64,000 nt of DNA from Capitulum mitella. Its lineage: Eukaryota; Arthropoda; Thecostraca; Pollicipedomorpha; Pollicipedidae. The notes beneath the pieces were generated by a model, which was not told where the DNA came from, searched no databases, and saw only the letters and a program-made list of their open reading frames with translations. A program made the translations under genes and the position numbers. Shown here piece by piece: positions 59,401-63,384 of this stretch. Within the stretch, counting starts at the first letter, position 1. Every line of letters begins with the position of its first letter. The stretch lies in the NCBI GenBank assembly GCA_030062745.1, contig CP099848.1, positions 711,501 to 775,500 on the forward strand, in the 5' to 3' direction.

Positions 59401-62400
59401 GGTCACAGATCTCGTGGAACGACTGATTTCGGTACTGACTGATGATCCTGAAGAAGCCCCCACCGTTGTTGGTGCCATCGTTGATGCGACGGCGCCCGTT
59501 GTTGCTGCCCCTGGTGGAGCCACAGTAGGGGTATCAGTCGTAACTGCAGGTCCCGCCGTCGGTACCACGGCACCCTGAGTCGTGACTCCTCCTCCTCCTC
59601 CCGTTGCTGCCTGGGAAGTAGCCTCACCGATGGTCGCCGTTTCCGTAGAAGGCACCGACGAAGTGCTCACTGCACCTCCCGATCCCGTAGAAGATGAAGA
59701 GGTAACCTGGTTAAGAATTTCCAGCCCTGTTGTCTCAGTGGACAGATCTTGAGTTGTAGCCACTGTTTCCGTGGGGTCGACTGCAGCTGTGACAGCCGCG
59801 CTCGAGCTTTGAGAGGCAGTCTCGCTCGGTCCCGCTACATGCTCGGTTGTACCAGCAGACCCTGTCTGTGTCGACGAAACTGCGGCAGCGGACTCGGTCG
59901 TTACATCCGACCCTGAAACACCGTCAGTCGTAACCTCAAGCGTAGTTTCTGGTAATGAGCTGCTGGCATCGACTGCAGCTTCACTAACGGTTTCACTTGT
60001 CAGCGCAGGTCCTGTTGTGATTGCGGTGGTGCTCTGACTAGAAGCAAGTTGCTCCGTTGTAGCTACAGTTGTGGCCTCACTTGTAACAACAGATCCCGTT
60101 GTAGATGCGGCAGTATTTGTAACTGCGGATCCTGTTGCAGCCGCAGTGGTGACCCCAGTCGTAGCTGCAGATCCTGCTGTAGGCACAGAGCTAACCCCAC
60201 TTGTAGCTATAGGTCCCGTTGTAGCTGTAGCAGTGACTTCACTTGTGATTAAAGGCCCTGTTGTAGGTTCAATGGTCACTTGAGGCCCTGTTGTACCTGC
60301 AGAAGTGATTTCATTTGTGACCACAGGTCCTGCTGTAGTAGTTACATCACTTGTAGGTACTGGCCCTGTGGAAGCCACCGTGGCGACCTCACTTGTGCCT
60401 GCAGATCCTGTTGTGTCTGCAGTGATGACTTCCGTAGTAACGACAGGCCCTGTTGTAACTGCAGCAGTGACTTCGCTGGTAACTACAGGTTCTGTTGTAG
60501 CCGCAATGGTGACTTCACTTGTAACTGCAGGTCCTGTCGTGGCTGCAGCACTGACCTCACTTGTTACTATGGGTCCTGCTGTAGGCACAGTGCTAACCCC
60601 ACTTGTAGCTATAGGTCCCGTTGTAGCTGTAGCAGTGACTTCATTCGTCACTACAGGCCCTGTCGTACCTGCAGAAGGGACTTCGCTTGTGACCATAGGT
60701 CCTCCCGTAGGCATAGTGGTGACTTCACTTGTAACTATAGGTCCTGCCGTAGGCACAGTGGTGACTTCATTTGTAGCTACTGGCCCTATGGTAGTTGCAG
60801 TGTTGACCTCACTTGTGCCTACAGGTCCTGTTGTAGCTACAGTGGTGACTTCACTGGTAACTACAGATCCTTCAGGTCCTGCTGTAGCTGCAGCAGTAGC
60901 TTCGCTTGTAACTGTAGGTTCCATTGTAGCTGTAACTGTGACATCACTTGTAACTGCTGGCCCTGTTGTATCTGCAGTGATGACCTCGTCTGTAGCTACT
61001 TGTCCTGTTGAAGCTGCAGTGGTGACCTCACTTGTAGCTACCGGCCCTGCTGTAGCTGCAGTGGTGACCTCACTTGTGGCCATAGGTCCTGTTGCGGCTG
61101 CAACAGCGACTTCACTTGTGACTGCAGGTCCTGTTGTACCTGTAGTGGTGACTTCACTTGTAGCTACTGACCCTGTTGTAGCTGCAGTGGTGACCTCACT
61201 TGTAACTACAGGTCCTGTTGTGTCTGCAGTGGTGACTTCACTGGTAGCTAAAGATCCTACTGTAACTGCAGCAGTGACTTCGGTAGAAATTACAGGCCCT
61301 GTTGTAGCTGCAGAAATGGCTTCGCTTGTAATTGTAGATTCCATTGTAGCTGCAGTGGTGACCCCACTTGTAGCTACAGATCCTACTGTAGGTACAGAGC
61401 TAACCCCACTTGTAGTTATAGGTCCCGATGTAGGTGTAACAGTGATTTCACTTGTGACTAAAGGCCCTGTTGTAAGCTCAGTAGTGACTTCATTTGTCAC
61501 TGCAAGTCCTGATGTGCCTGAAGTAGTGACTTCACTTGTGACTACAGGTTCTGCTGTAGTTACAGTACTGGCTTCACTTGAAGCCAGTGGTCCTGTGGTA
61601 GCTGCAGTGGTGGCTTCACTTGTGGCGACAGGTCCTGTTGTAGCTGTAACAGCGACTTCACTTGTGATTACAGGTCCTGTTGTGGTTGCAGCAGTGACCT
61701 CATTGGTAGCTATGGGTCCTGCTGCTGTTGCAGTGGTGTCTTCATTTGTGACTGCAGACCCTGTGGCTTCAGTAGTAACCTCACTTATTTCTGCAGGTCC
61801 TGTTGTAGCTGCAATAGTGACTTCACTTGTAACTGCAGGTCCTGTTCTAGCTGAAGTGGTGACCCCACTTGTAGCTACCGGTTCTGTTGTAGCTGTAGCG
61901 GTGACATCACTTGTGAATACAGATCCTGTCGCATCCAAGGTAGTGGTGTCACTTGTAACTACAGTTTCTGTTGTGACCGCGCCAGTGACTTCACTTGTGA
62001 TTTCAGGTTCTACTGTAGGCACAGTAGTGACCCTACTTGTAGATACAGGTCCCAATGTAGTTGCAGCGGTGACCCCACTTGTAGCCATAGGTCCTGTTGT
62101 AGCTGTAACAGCAACTCCACTTGTGACCACAGGCCCTGTTATAGTTGCAGCAGTGACCTCACTGGTGACTACAGGTCTTGTTGTAGTTGCAGTGATGACT
62201 TCACTTGTAACTGCAGGTCCTGTTGCAGCTTCACTTGCATCGGTAGGTTCTGTCGTACCTGCAGTAGTGACTGCACTTGTTACTGCAGATCCTGTTGTGG
62301 TTGCTGTGGTGACCTCATTTGCTGCTACAATTCCTGTTGTAGTTGCAGCAGTGGCCTCACTGGTAACTACAGGTCCTGTTGTAGCTGTAGTGGTGACTTC

Positions 62401-63384
62401 ACTTGTAACTGCAGGTCCTGTTGTGGTTGCTGTGGTGAGCTCACTTGCTGCTACAGGTCCTGTTGTAGTTGCAGCAGTGACCTCACTGGTGACTACAGGT
62501 CCTGTTGTAGTTGCAGTGATGACTTCACTTGTAACTGCAGGTCCTGTTGCAGCTTCATTGGTGGCCTCACTTGCATCGGTAGGTTCTGTCGTACCTGCAG
62601 TAGTGACTGCACTTGTTACTGCAGATCCTGTTGTGGTTGCTGTGGTGACCTCACTTGCTGCTACAGGTCCTGTTGTAGTTGCAGCAGTGACCTCACTGGT
62701 AACTACAGGTCCTGTTGTAGCTGTAGTAGTGACTTCATTTGTAACTGCAGGTCCTGTTGTGGTTGCTGTGGTGACCTCACTTGCTGCTACAGGTCCTGTT
62801 GTAGTTGCAGCAGTGACCTCACTGGTAACTACAGGTCCTTGTTGTAGCTGTAGTGGTGACTTCACTTGTAACTGCAGGTCCTGTTGTGGCTGCTGTTGTG
62901 ACCTCACTTGTTACTACAGGTCCTGTTGCAGCCGTGTTAGTAAACCCACTCGTGCCTAGAGGTCCAGTTGCACTTGCCGTGGTGATCTCATTTGTAGTCT
63001 CGGGGTCCGCTGCAGTTCCACTGGTGACTTCAGTCGTAACAAGCCCTGCTGTAGCCGCTGTGGTGCCCTCACTTGTATACGCAGGCCCTGTTGCCACTAC
63101 AGTGATAGCTTCGGATGTTGCAGTTCCTGTCGTACTAGCAGCGTATGCGTCAGTTGTTATTACAGGTTCTGTTGCAGCCGAAGGCGAACTGGTGACTCCA
63201 GGTTGCGAAGAATATGCAGCGGTAGCTCCGGTCGTAGTCAAGGCTGACGAAATTGCAATGTTGGTGAGGCCATCCGTAATTATTTCTGTTAAGCCAGCTG
63301 ACGAAGACAAGCTGGAAGTGGACGTCACAGTCGATATGTCTGATGAGGCCACCGTACTTGACTGGACCGTGGTTTTCAGTTCTC
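23108..63384 (-). CDS. PKD1-like: Polycystin-1-like receptor-channel gene (35 exons, 5' end outside window)
   Basis: Exons in transcript order run from 57256-63384 to 23108-23399 and are listed individually. Phases agree at all 34 junctions. The product has about 4,890 visible residues: Ser/Thr mucin-like stalk, PKD-like repeats, REJ, GAIN/GPS, TM1, PLAT, TM2-5, polycystin S1-TOP-S2-S6, and a cytoplasmic tail. This domain order is diagnostic of the polycystin-1/PKD1-like family: large membrane receptors that pair with PKD2-type channels, often in cilia. Nematode LOV-1 also has a Ser/Thr-rich extracellular region. The 5' exons (signal peptide, any lectin, LRR or WSC domains) must lie beyond 63.4 kb, since the first visible exon starts in mid-codon. 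Oddities: a probable 1-bp excess near 62839, tandem splice donors at two exons, and a PKD2-like pore. The exact orthologue is not determinable by eye. Confidence 0.95.
24458..24774 (-). CDS. PKD1-like exon 34: cytoplasmic tail
   Basis: Acceptor gtcggctcccctgcag, donor ctcacag/gtataa. It begins DMLGMRRTPREGLDPTQPSP and is rich in Pro, Glu, Ser and Thr, with EPSAWLSARSAKVAPSPQPD further on. No coiled coil is evident. The frame also runs 14 codons past the donor to a stop, so intron retention would give an alternative shorter C-terminus. Confidence 0.82.
24775..25299 (-). other. Intron 33 of PKD1-like gene
   Basis: A 525-bp intron between channel S6 and the tail exons. Nothing else recognised. 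Confidence 0.8.
25300..25502 (-). CDS. PKD1-like exon 33: filter exit and S6
   Basis: Acceptor tggcatgcgcag, donor gtgatg/gtaagt. It reads DIDFDTMYEQHGGFGVCFYL, then AFVIIMTFIVLNMFLAILGD and TFTGVKEELKEARNQYELVE. The F...F.....VLLNMFLAI..D... S6 signature is typical. This S6 carries no basic residue in its hydrophobic core, which resembles PKD2 rather than vertebrate PKD1. Confidence 0.96.
26066..26147 (-). tRNA. tRNA-Ser (anticodon GCT)
   Basis: On the - strand the sequence starts GACGAGGTGGCCGAGTGGTT (type A box) and ends with CCTCGTC plus G73. The 7-bp acceptor stem pairs perfectly. The anticodon arm TTGGACTGCTAATCCAA gives GCT, reading AGC/AGT. A long variable arm, typical of tRNA-Ser, precedes the B box GGTTCGAATCC. 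There is no intron in the tRNA. A TTTT Pol III terminator follows within about 10 nt. It lies inside a PKD1-like intron, in the same orientation as the host gene. Confidence 0.96.
26553..26650 (+). pseudogene. Possible PIF/Harbinger transposase fragment
   Basis: A short + frame reads GYKWGHVPASLPQVMSCIDK then THLK. Harbinger/PIF nucleases carry a conserved (F/L)PxVxGCIDGTHI segment containing the first catalytic Asp, and CIDKTH matches it closely. The frame is stopped just upstream (taa at 26550) and no other conserved block was found, so this is at most a decayed remnant. Confidence 0.3.
27136..27207 (-). CDS. PKD1-like exon 32: pore helix, 72 nt
   Basis: A very short exon found from its splice sites (acceptor aattctcatttcag, donor ttgttgg/gtaagt). 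It reads FGTTMNLYSNFMFTVENLCT then HLLG. The next exon continues D-IDFD. FGT..x.FS.f....... LLGDxDF is the polycystin pore helix plus selectivity filter. It is separated from exon 31 by a 2.9-kb intron and from exon 33 by a 1.6-kb intron; phases 1/1 fit exactly. Confidence 0.94.
27589..28770. mobile_element. Element with G/C hairpin terminal inverted repeats, 1.18 kb
   Basis: The left end CGACTGGGGGG...GGCAGTTGGCTGCCCCCC (27589-27620) matches the reverse complement of the right end (about 28739-28770). Each end can also fold on itself (ggggggcag with ctgcccccc). The interior is AT-rich without a long ORF and has several palindromic tgacct/aggtca copies at 28290-28640. It is interpreted as a non-autonomous transposon-like element in intron 31. 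No convincing target-site duplication is visible. Confidence 0.5.
28290..28640. repeat. Cluster of AGGTCA/TGACCT palindromes
   Basis: tgacctgacctcaggtca (about 28295), ttgaccttaggtcaatgacc (about 28439), ttgacctgacttaggtcagg (about 28591) and gacctgacctgaggtcaaaa (about 28619). These are everted or inverted arrangements of the nuclear-receptor half-site AGGTCA; they may equally be internal repeats of the surrounding element. Confidence 0.7.
30131..30355 (-). CDS. PKD1-like exon 31: S4 and S5
   Basis: Acceptor gtgtacttgcag, donor ccttg/gtaagg. It reads EFINMQRMAAWNETFVFLVA, then LEVLHLLRFNAKMSMLALTL (S4 and S4-S5 linker) and LIYFSVTFCITFLAFAQFAF (S5). LLRFNxxMxxL is a polycystin-1/2 hallmark. 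Confidence 0.96.
30718..30856 (-). CDS. PKD1-like exon 30: S3
   Basis: Acceptor tcactgtttcag, donor aacagg/gtaaga. It reads QRMAYFSDFWNTIEFCKIIL, then AITSIAMYAMKNIYV. YFxDxWNxxE preceding S3 is conserved in polycystins. Confidence 0.95.
31031..31130 (-). CDS. PKD1-like exon 29: S2
   Basis: Acceptor gtttctcacag, donor cgcaag/gtgggt. It reads YVGPDAIWIMTCEAIVVLFI then IYFFVTEIKKLRK: S2 plus the conserved exit EIKKL. Confidence 0.95.
31348..31612 (-). CDS. PKD1-like exon 28: TOP domain, YxGGGY motif
   Basis: Acceptor catcctctccgtcag, donor tacaa/gtaaga. It reads APHWGLLSTYNGGGYHIDLL, then WVDKYTRAIFIEFTVVNIYV and NLFSRVSLVVEFSNSGS. The YxGGGYxxxL and T/R-AxFxEFTxxNxxVNLF motifs are the strongest TOP-domain signatures of polycystins. 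Confidence 0.96.
31613..33008 (-). other. Intron 27 of PKD1-like gene
   Basis: A 1.4-kb intron of ordinary composition. No gene, RNA or repeat recognised. Confidence 0.75.
33009..33191 (-). CDS. PKD1-like exon 27: TOP domain
   Basis: Acceptor gtctccgcctgcag, donor tagatg/gtacgt. It reads QCRVPKQLRAVHDECNIEYA, then WVPLNITSEEELDKIKSPWV. The QLR....C.....Y......Y...W pattern matches the polycystin TOP domain. Confidence 0.94.
33192..33775 (-). other. Intron 26 of PKD1-like gene, AT-rich part
   Basis: Nothing recognised in this part. The remainder of the intron (33776-33864) is the 42-bp repeat that carries the alternative donor. Confidence 0.75.
33776..33907 (-). repeat. 42-bp repeat spanning the exon 26 donor
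   Basis: About three copies of a unit encoding VRQVRVKPGQCPAR on the - strand. One copy lies in the exon and the others run into the intron. Copies 1 and 2 keep a usable GT donor; in copy 3 the position reads gc, so the site is lost. The frame is open through all three. Confidence 0.9.
33865..34039 (-). CDS. PKD1-like exon 26: TOP domain, with duplicated donor
   Basis: Acceptor ctgcctcttgcgccag. It reads IRLPRHFYRWLRATYLSAVF, then WDQQYNGEQTPPADRPFMSD and LRLGPARVRQVRVKP. The FYxWL..TYL..vf....YNG and LRLGxxRxRQxRV motifs are the start of the polycystin extracellular TOP domain. The donor ccag/gtcagt at 33865 joins to DQCRVPKQLR of exon 27 in frame. A second copy (ccag/gtcaat) lies at 33823. 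Choosing the inner donor gives the canonical sequence. Confidence 0.92.
34401..34627 (-). CDS. PKD1-like exon 25: S1 of the channel core
   Basis: Acceptor cgtttgttttcag, donor gacgct/gtaagt. It reads KARQKRLEEKEMLLLMKQMC, then VYMLFLLFLLFLAQQNRNPN (S1) and FLVNNNLKNML. The basic pre-S1 helix and first channel helix are as in polycystins. Confidence 0.93.
35101..35324 (-). CDS. PKD1-like exon 24: TM5 and acidic loop
   Basis: Acceptor gtgttttgctcag, donor ctccg/gtgagt. It reads LQWGREKSLSWLKAMLLSVV, then FIQPAKVFCVALVFSIL (TM5) and an acidic cytoplasmic loop DDDSALQNALPADDEEM. The W...S...S.....P.KV motif is typical of the polycystin-1 TM5 region. Confidence 0.94.
35690..35940 (-). CDS. PKD1-like exon 23: TM3 and TM4
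   Basis: Acceptor cgcccacttctccag, donor ctacag/gtgagc. It reads SLMGSLIVVPPSLIIDKIFR (TM3), a charged loop with the likely helix ERQAEEHLKHVRESFGQARA, and HWCVYVGWLLVLAAAGTSAF (TM4). Phase 0 in, phase 2 out. Confidence 0.94.
36208..36385 (-). CDS. PKD1-like exon 22: post-PLAT linker and TM2
   Basis: Acceptor agctgccttgcgcag, donor atctgg/gtaaga. It reads WVSIFVRPQRSNYTRVQRLS across the junction, then SVVMALLFLTMCVNAMFYKT. The SxFxRPxRSxFTRVQR segment links PLAT to TM2 in polycystin-1 proteins. Confidence 0.95.
36780..36932 (-). CDS. PKD1-like exon 21: end of PLAT
   Basis: Acceptor catgctcttttcag, donor cctttg/gtgagt. It reads SFFVCERWLAVDEDDGMIER and ends FSSTTKKNLTDGHL. The F.C.RWLAV..DDG strand closes the PLAT domain. 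Confidence 0.94.
37425..37585 (-). CDS. PKD1-like exon 20: PLAT domain, second half
   Basis: Acceptor gtgccgcag, donor gacgtcgt/gtgagt. It reads ELSRGSVAHFLMTTPGPLGH, then LNFVRIWHDNSGGGRHAGWY and LDKVVVKDLQT. IWHDNSG and WYLxxVxVxDLQT are diagnostic PLAT motifs. Confidence 0.96.
37958..38128 (-). CDS. PKD1-like exon 19: PLAT domain, first half
   Basis: Acceptor cagtttccgcctccag, donor accaag/gtgcgc. It reads WGVRPLSDNAADERYLYQVT, then VFTGMRGSAGTRSRVSFVL. The Y.V.V.TG...AGT.S.V...L.G pattern defines the PLAT/LH2 beta-sandwich, which follows TM1 on the cytoplasmic side in polycystin-1 proteins and binds lipid and partner proteins. Confidence 0.95.
38913..39146 (-). CDS. PKD1-like exon 18: GPS cleavage site and TM1
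   Basis: Acceptor caatctgccaccag, donor gaaaag/gtgact. It reads VSPLSNSKFVHCLCNHLTSF. HLT is the consensus for GAIN autoproteolysis between Leu and Thr, so the receptor is expected to split into two non-covalently linked chains. The following FAVLVFICCCVVIYLVVVVW is TM1, followed by ARRKDRQDVEK, a near-invariant juxtamembrane stretch of polycystin-1 proteins. Phase 0 at both ends. Confidence 0.95.
39498..39676 (-). CDS. PKD1-like exon 17: start of GPS motif
   Basis: Acceptor ttggactcctag, donor tgcaag/gtcggt. It reads VQLSNYSMAMVTPACYFWND then TLEVWETRGCK. The CYFWN....W...GC element is the first half of the GPS box. The second half (HCLCNHLT) is in exon 18. Confidence 0.92.
40051..40180 (-). 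CDS. PKD1-like exon 16: GAIN domain
   Basis: Acceptor ccactcacttccag, donor cagcaag/gtaacg. It reads KVSEEMTKVDEQLVDELTHS then ILVSNAAIRMLGLGQWSFVV. No separate motif; placement rests on strong splice sites, phase and position between GAIN exons. Confidence 0.82.
40963..41101 (-). CDS. PKD1-like exon 15: GAIN beta-sandwich
   Basis: Acceptor ctttctgacag, donor ctcagg/gtaaaa. It reads ATDQDAKFDIWVAKGRKASP, then PTDYDFLFNIPHPPLNDTWY: the paired strands P..Y.f....P....W conserved in polycystin-1 N-terminal to the GPS. Confidence 0.88.
41383..41405. repeat. (AT)n microsatellite
   Basis: A short tatata run with one interruption in intron 14. Confidence 0.85.
41843..42006 (-). CDS. PKD1-like exon 14: GAIN beta-sandwich
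   Basis: The acceptor ctttgacctcag lies inside a perfect palindrome (42000-42018). The donor is ctgaa/gtgagc. It reads VKDLRDPIGVRMNVAERNRP, then YSNGDSSYETVHFVNVTSND. Phase 0 in, phase 2 out; the split codon joins FQL-N-ATDQD. Confidence 0.88.
42000..42018. repeat. 19-bp perfect palindrome over a splice acceptor
   Basis: ctttgacct g aggtcaaag. The AG of exon 14's acceptor lies at 42007-42008, inside it. It overlaps a second palindrome cctcaggtc ttt gacctgagg (41992-42012). Confidence 0.9.
42486..42614 (-). CDS. PKD1-like exon 13: GAIN beta-sandwich
   Basis: Acceptor cgttcttggcag, donor catgg/gtatca. It reads AMSQQDNPFIWDDSARFIAT then SLTLSEGDNDEIEVSDL. The NPF.W......V.S.V..L....G..I.V..L arrangement is typical of polycystin-1 GAIN domains. 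Confidence 0.85.
42615..44074 (-). other. Intron 12 of PKD1-like gene
   Basis: A 1.46-kb intron. An A-tract lies around 43498-43506. Nothing else recognised. Confidence 0.75.
44075..44302 (-). CDS. PKD1-like exon 12: GAIN domain
   Basis: Acceptor tatctcatggccag, donor atcaag/gtgctt. It reads VVSIVKVLASSLLKSMPPGS, then SVHALGMNLVCQRSLPESMD and GTFSLSSAGEML: the transition from helical to beta-sandwich GAIN subdomain. Phase 0 at both ends. Confidence 0.88.
44406..44445. repeat. (AT)n microsatellite
   Basis: About 20 uninterrupted AT units following a short (AC)n run (44390-44402). Located in intron 11; likely length-polymorphic. Confidence 0.95.
44859..45013 (-). CDS. PKD1-like exon 11: GAIN subdomain A
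   Basis: Acceptor ggccgccgcag, donor acccag/gtcggt. It reads ILAAIGNVAFAAFHQTPESI followed by a Ser/Thr-rich loop and RQARRAVTTQ. The ILxAIGNV helix matches the V/I-L-x-x-x-x-N-V motif of polycystin GAIN domains. Confidence 0.88.
45352..45512 (-). CDS. PKD1-like exon 10: GAIN subdomain A
   Basis: Acceptor gtgtctatgcag, donor gtaccg/gtacgg. It reads ALKVSTAEPSEVSAESTNRT then LQFATQMASKVDSFAAGESG: helices with the ExS..s...A pattern usual in the alpha-helical GAIN subdomain of polycystin-1 proteins. Confidence 0.88.
45513..46781 (-). other. Intron 9 of PKD1-like gene
   Basis: A 1.27-kb intron, AT-leaning. Nothing recognised. Confidence 0.75.
46782..46927 (-). CDS. PKD1-like exon 9: REJ-GAIN linker
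   Basis: Acceptor ctggtccccctgtgcag, donor gcctccgc/gtgggt. It starts EPSNTTSSSTPEGTTESQRQ, then the helix LRDKFINAIVKAPINNVEQI. Amphipathic helices of this kind form the N-terminal GAIN subdomain A. Phase 0 in, phase 2 out. The donor was chosen because it restores the helix into exon 10 (SAALKVS). Confidence 0.85.
46928..47512 (-). other. Intron 8 of PKD1-like gene
   Basis: The sequence between exon 9 and the tandem donors. A G-rich patch lies at 47149-47165. No other feature. Confidence 0.7.
47513..47764 (-). repeat. 42-bp coding-compatible minisatellite carrying 5' splice sites
   Basis: Six copies of a 42-bp unit directly abut exon 8. On the - strand each unit starts with gtcagtgatgg and ends with gcagag, so every unit boundary is a consensus 5' splice site. 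The three units nearest the exon carry CAGGAGGACGAC-type text and later ones vary (GAC GAC GAG). The frame stays open through all units and about 20 codons beyond. Confidence 0.93.
47765..47938 (-). CDS. PKD1-like exon 8 (shortest form), with seven tandem donors downstream
   Basis: Acceptor gatccgatgtgcag. It reads VAEVELNDEELTELIEETGD then a Gln/Ala-rich helix ending AAEAAESTTE: an acidic spacer between REJ and GAIN. The first donor (actgag/gtcagtga) is at 47765. Six further copies of gcagag/gtcagtga follow at 47723, 47681, 47639, 47597, 47555 and 47513. All lie in the same phase 0, so each longer form adds one 14-residue unit VSDGAGQEDDSLAE or variant. Which donor is used cannot be told from DNA. 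Confidence 0.85.
48347..48603 (-). CDS. PKD1-like exon 7: REJ module
   Basis: Acceptor cgcgccgccggcag, donor ttcgg/gtgagg. It reads TALSTLFAVHCAGWLNPET, then DDGLSYNAWLV and RGDFVEMIVPVR. The FxVxCxGWxD/NP..LxY pattern is a REJ hallmark following the GGxCxVxP of exon 6. GC3 is very high. Confidence 0.93.
48645..48965. repeat. 24-bp minisatellite, about 13 copies
   Basis: Units of ggtgtgggtgggtccagtag plus four bases (gaat, aaat and similar) run in tandem just upstream of exon 7's acceptor, in intron 6. All frames are open in both directions, giving long repetitive ORFs that are not genes. Confidence 0.93.
49416..49586 (-). CDS. PKD1-like exon 6: REJ module
   Basis: Acceptor gcccgtgccgccag, donor gtcag/gtcagt. 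It reads LHGRSLLLKPHSLLPNTVYV, then ELEVTTSQPPYGGNCSVQPP. The L-x-P-x-x-x-Y strand and PPxGGxCxVxP motif are among the best conserved parts of REJ modules. Confidence 0.93.
49587..53133 (-). other. Intron 5 of PKD1-like gene
   Basis: The largest internal intron (3.5 kb). It hosts the foldback-like element at about 50.69-52.19 kb. The rest holds T-tracts (about 50340-50360) and otherwise nothing recognised. Confidence 0.75.
50688..52192. mobile_element. Foldback-like element with opposed tandem arrays
   Basis: The left array (50688-50932) is made of short units such as aaaatggcgacatgt. The right array (about 51781-52192) is made of the same units in reverse complement (acatgtcgccattttt). The outermost parts also align in inverted orientation in the same order: atggcgaatgcctttt, then tggcgaatgc, then gctgaatggcgacatgtaaaa. 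The middle (50933-51780) is unique, with a gggagg/ggac simple repeat near 51378-51408 and no known ORF. This architecture, long terminal inverted repeats built from tandem subunits, is that of foldback (FB-type) transposons. Confidence 0.6.
53134..53303 (-). CDS. PKD1-like exon 5: REJ cysteine cluster
   Basis: Acceptor tctggccccgcag, donor acag/gtgagg. It starts CISNCGKLVTTVAELSLLGE then CPTCRRGIVFSWTIYRV. Four Cys in a CxxxC..CxxC arrangement and the following xFSWxxY are characteristic of REJ domains of polycystin-1 and sea urchin REJ proteins. Confidence 0.92.
53538..53679 (-). CDS. PKD1-like exon 4: REJ module
   Basis: Acceptor ggttgtctcgccag, donor atcac/gtgagc. It reads SDFSPHNVTIHLVALVTAG then ATQSVQIIEGDPPDINIT. 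The ending DPPDINIT followed by CISNC in the next exon matches the REJ pattern where paired cysteines start the second subdomain. Confidence 0.9.
53998..56469 (-). CDS. PKD1-like exon 3: PKD-like repeats and start of REJ module
   Basis: A single 2.47-kb exon of about 823 residues. At least six PKD-like units are visible by their WxxGDG signatures or degenerate forms: VDFGDGSSEF, VDWGDGNSSL, CEWSFGSEQGT, LSFGDGDLAL, FEFSRVGDPAV, VEFGDGAAAL. The last roughly 190 residues (from about 54560 downwards) start the REJ (receptor for egg jelly) module with CPSSPQATLVWSASL and strands rich in Leu/Thr/Val. The acceptor is a NAGNAG (cccagcag), so one Ala may be optional. Donor gtggcgg/gtgtct leaves phase 1. 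GC3 is high in the REJ part, unlike the stalk exon. Confidence 0.92.
56868..57033 (-). CDS. PKD1-like exon 2: end of first PKD repeat
   Basis: Acceptor cactttcaccgttccag, donor gaag/gtaacg. It begins QEGDVEAFVECSDGVETLSK and continues NVSVTV, the C-terminal strands of the PKD (Ig-like beta-sandwich) domain started in exon 1. The next segment, RALSGIRMVTDVPVALPESI, opens the following PKD-like unit. Phase 0 in, phase 1 out. Confidence 0.9.
57154..57232. repeat. 45-bp tandem duplication in intron 1
   Basis: tcatgtccagaaagacattc and the rest of a 45-bp unit recur at 57199 with few changes (second copy partial). It lies between the donor of the giant exon and exon 2. Confidence 0.92.
57256..63384 (-). 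CDS. PKD1-like exon 1 of window: giant Ser/Thr-rich mucin-like stalk
   Basis: Acceptor ttttcttgttccag precedes 63384; donor gctgag/gtgagt ends it at 57256. It encodes about 2,042 residues, almost all Thr, Ser, Val, Ala, Pro, Gly and Glu. About 60-63 kb is built of some 70 copies of a 14-residue (42-bp) unit of the TGPVVTSEVTTAAT type. About 57.6-59.5 kb holds three to four copies of a longer unit of about 160 residues (480 bp) containing PETTTVVVTTPEEA. The last roughly 50 residues start a PKD repeat (SLAWGDGSNDTFTVV). Such sequence is normally densely O-glycosylated and extended, holding the receptor head away from the membrane. The frame is broken once near 62839; one base too many also explains the exon length modulo three. 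Confidence 0.9.

Noticed and set aside
57428-59578. Several + strand ORFs of 125-306 residues
   Set aside because: Antisense shadows of the roughly 160-residue stalk repeats, with no start context or domain.
60305-62959. Long + strand ORF (884 residues) of Val/Thr/Ser/Pro composition
   Set aside because: It is the antisense of the 42-bp coding repeats. Because the unit is a multiple of three and lacks antisense stops, the open frame is automatic. The - strand frame joins PKD repeats with correct splice phases.
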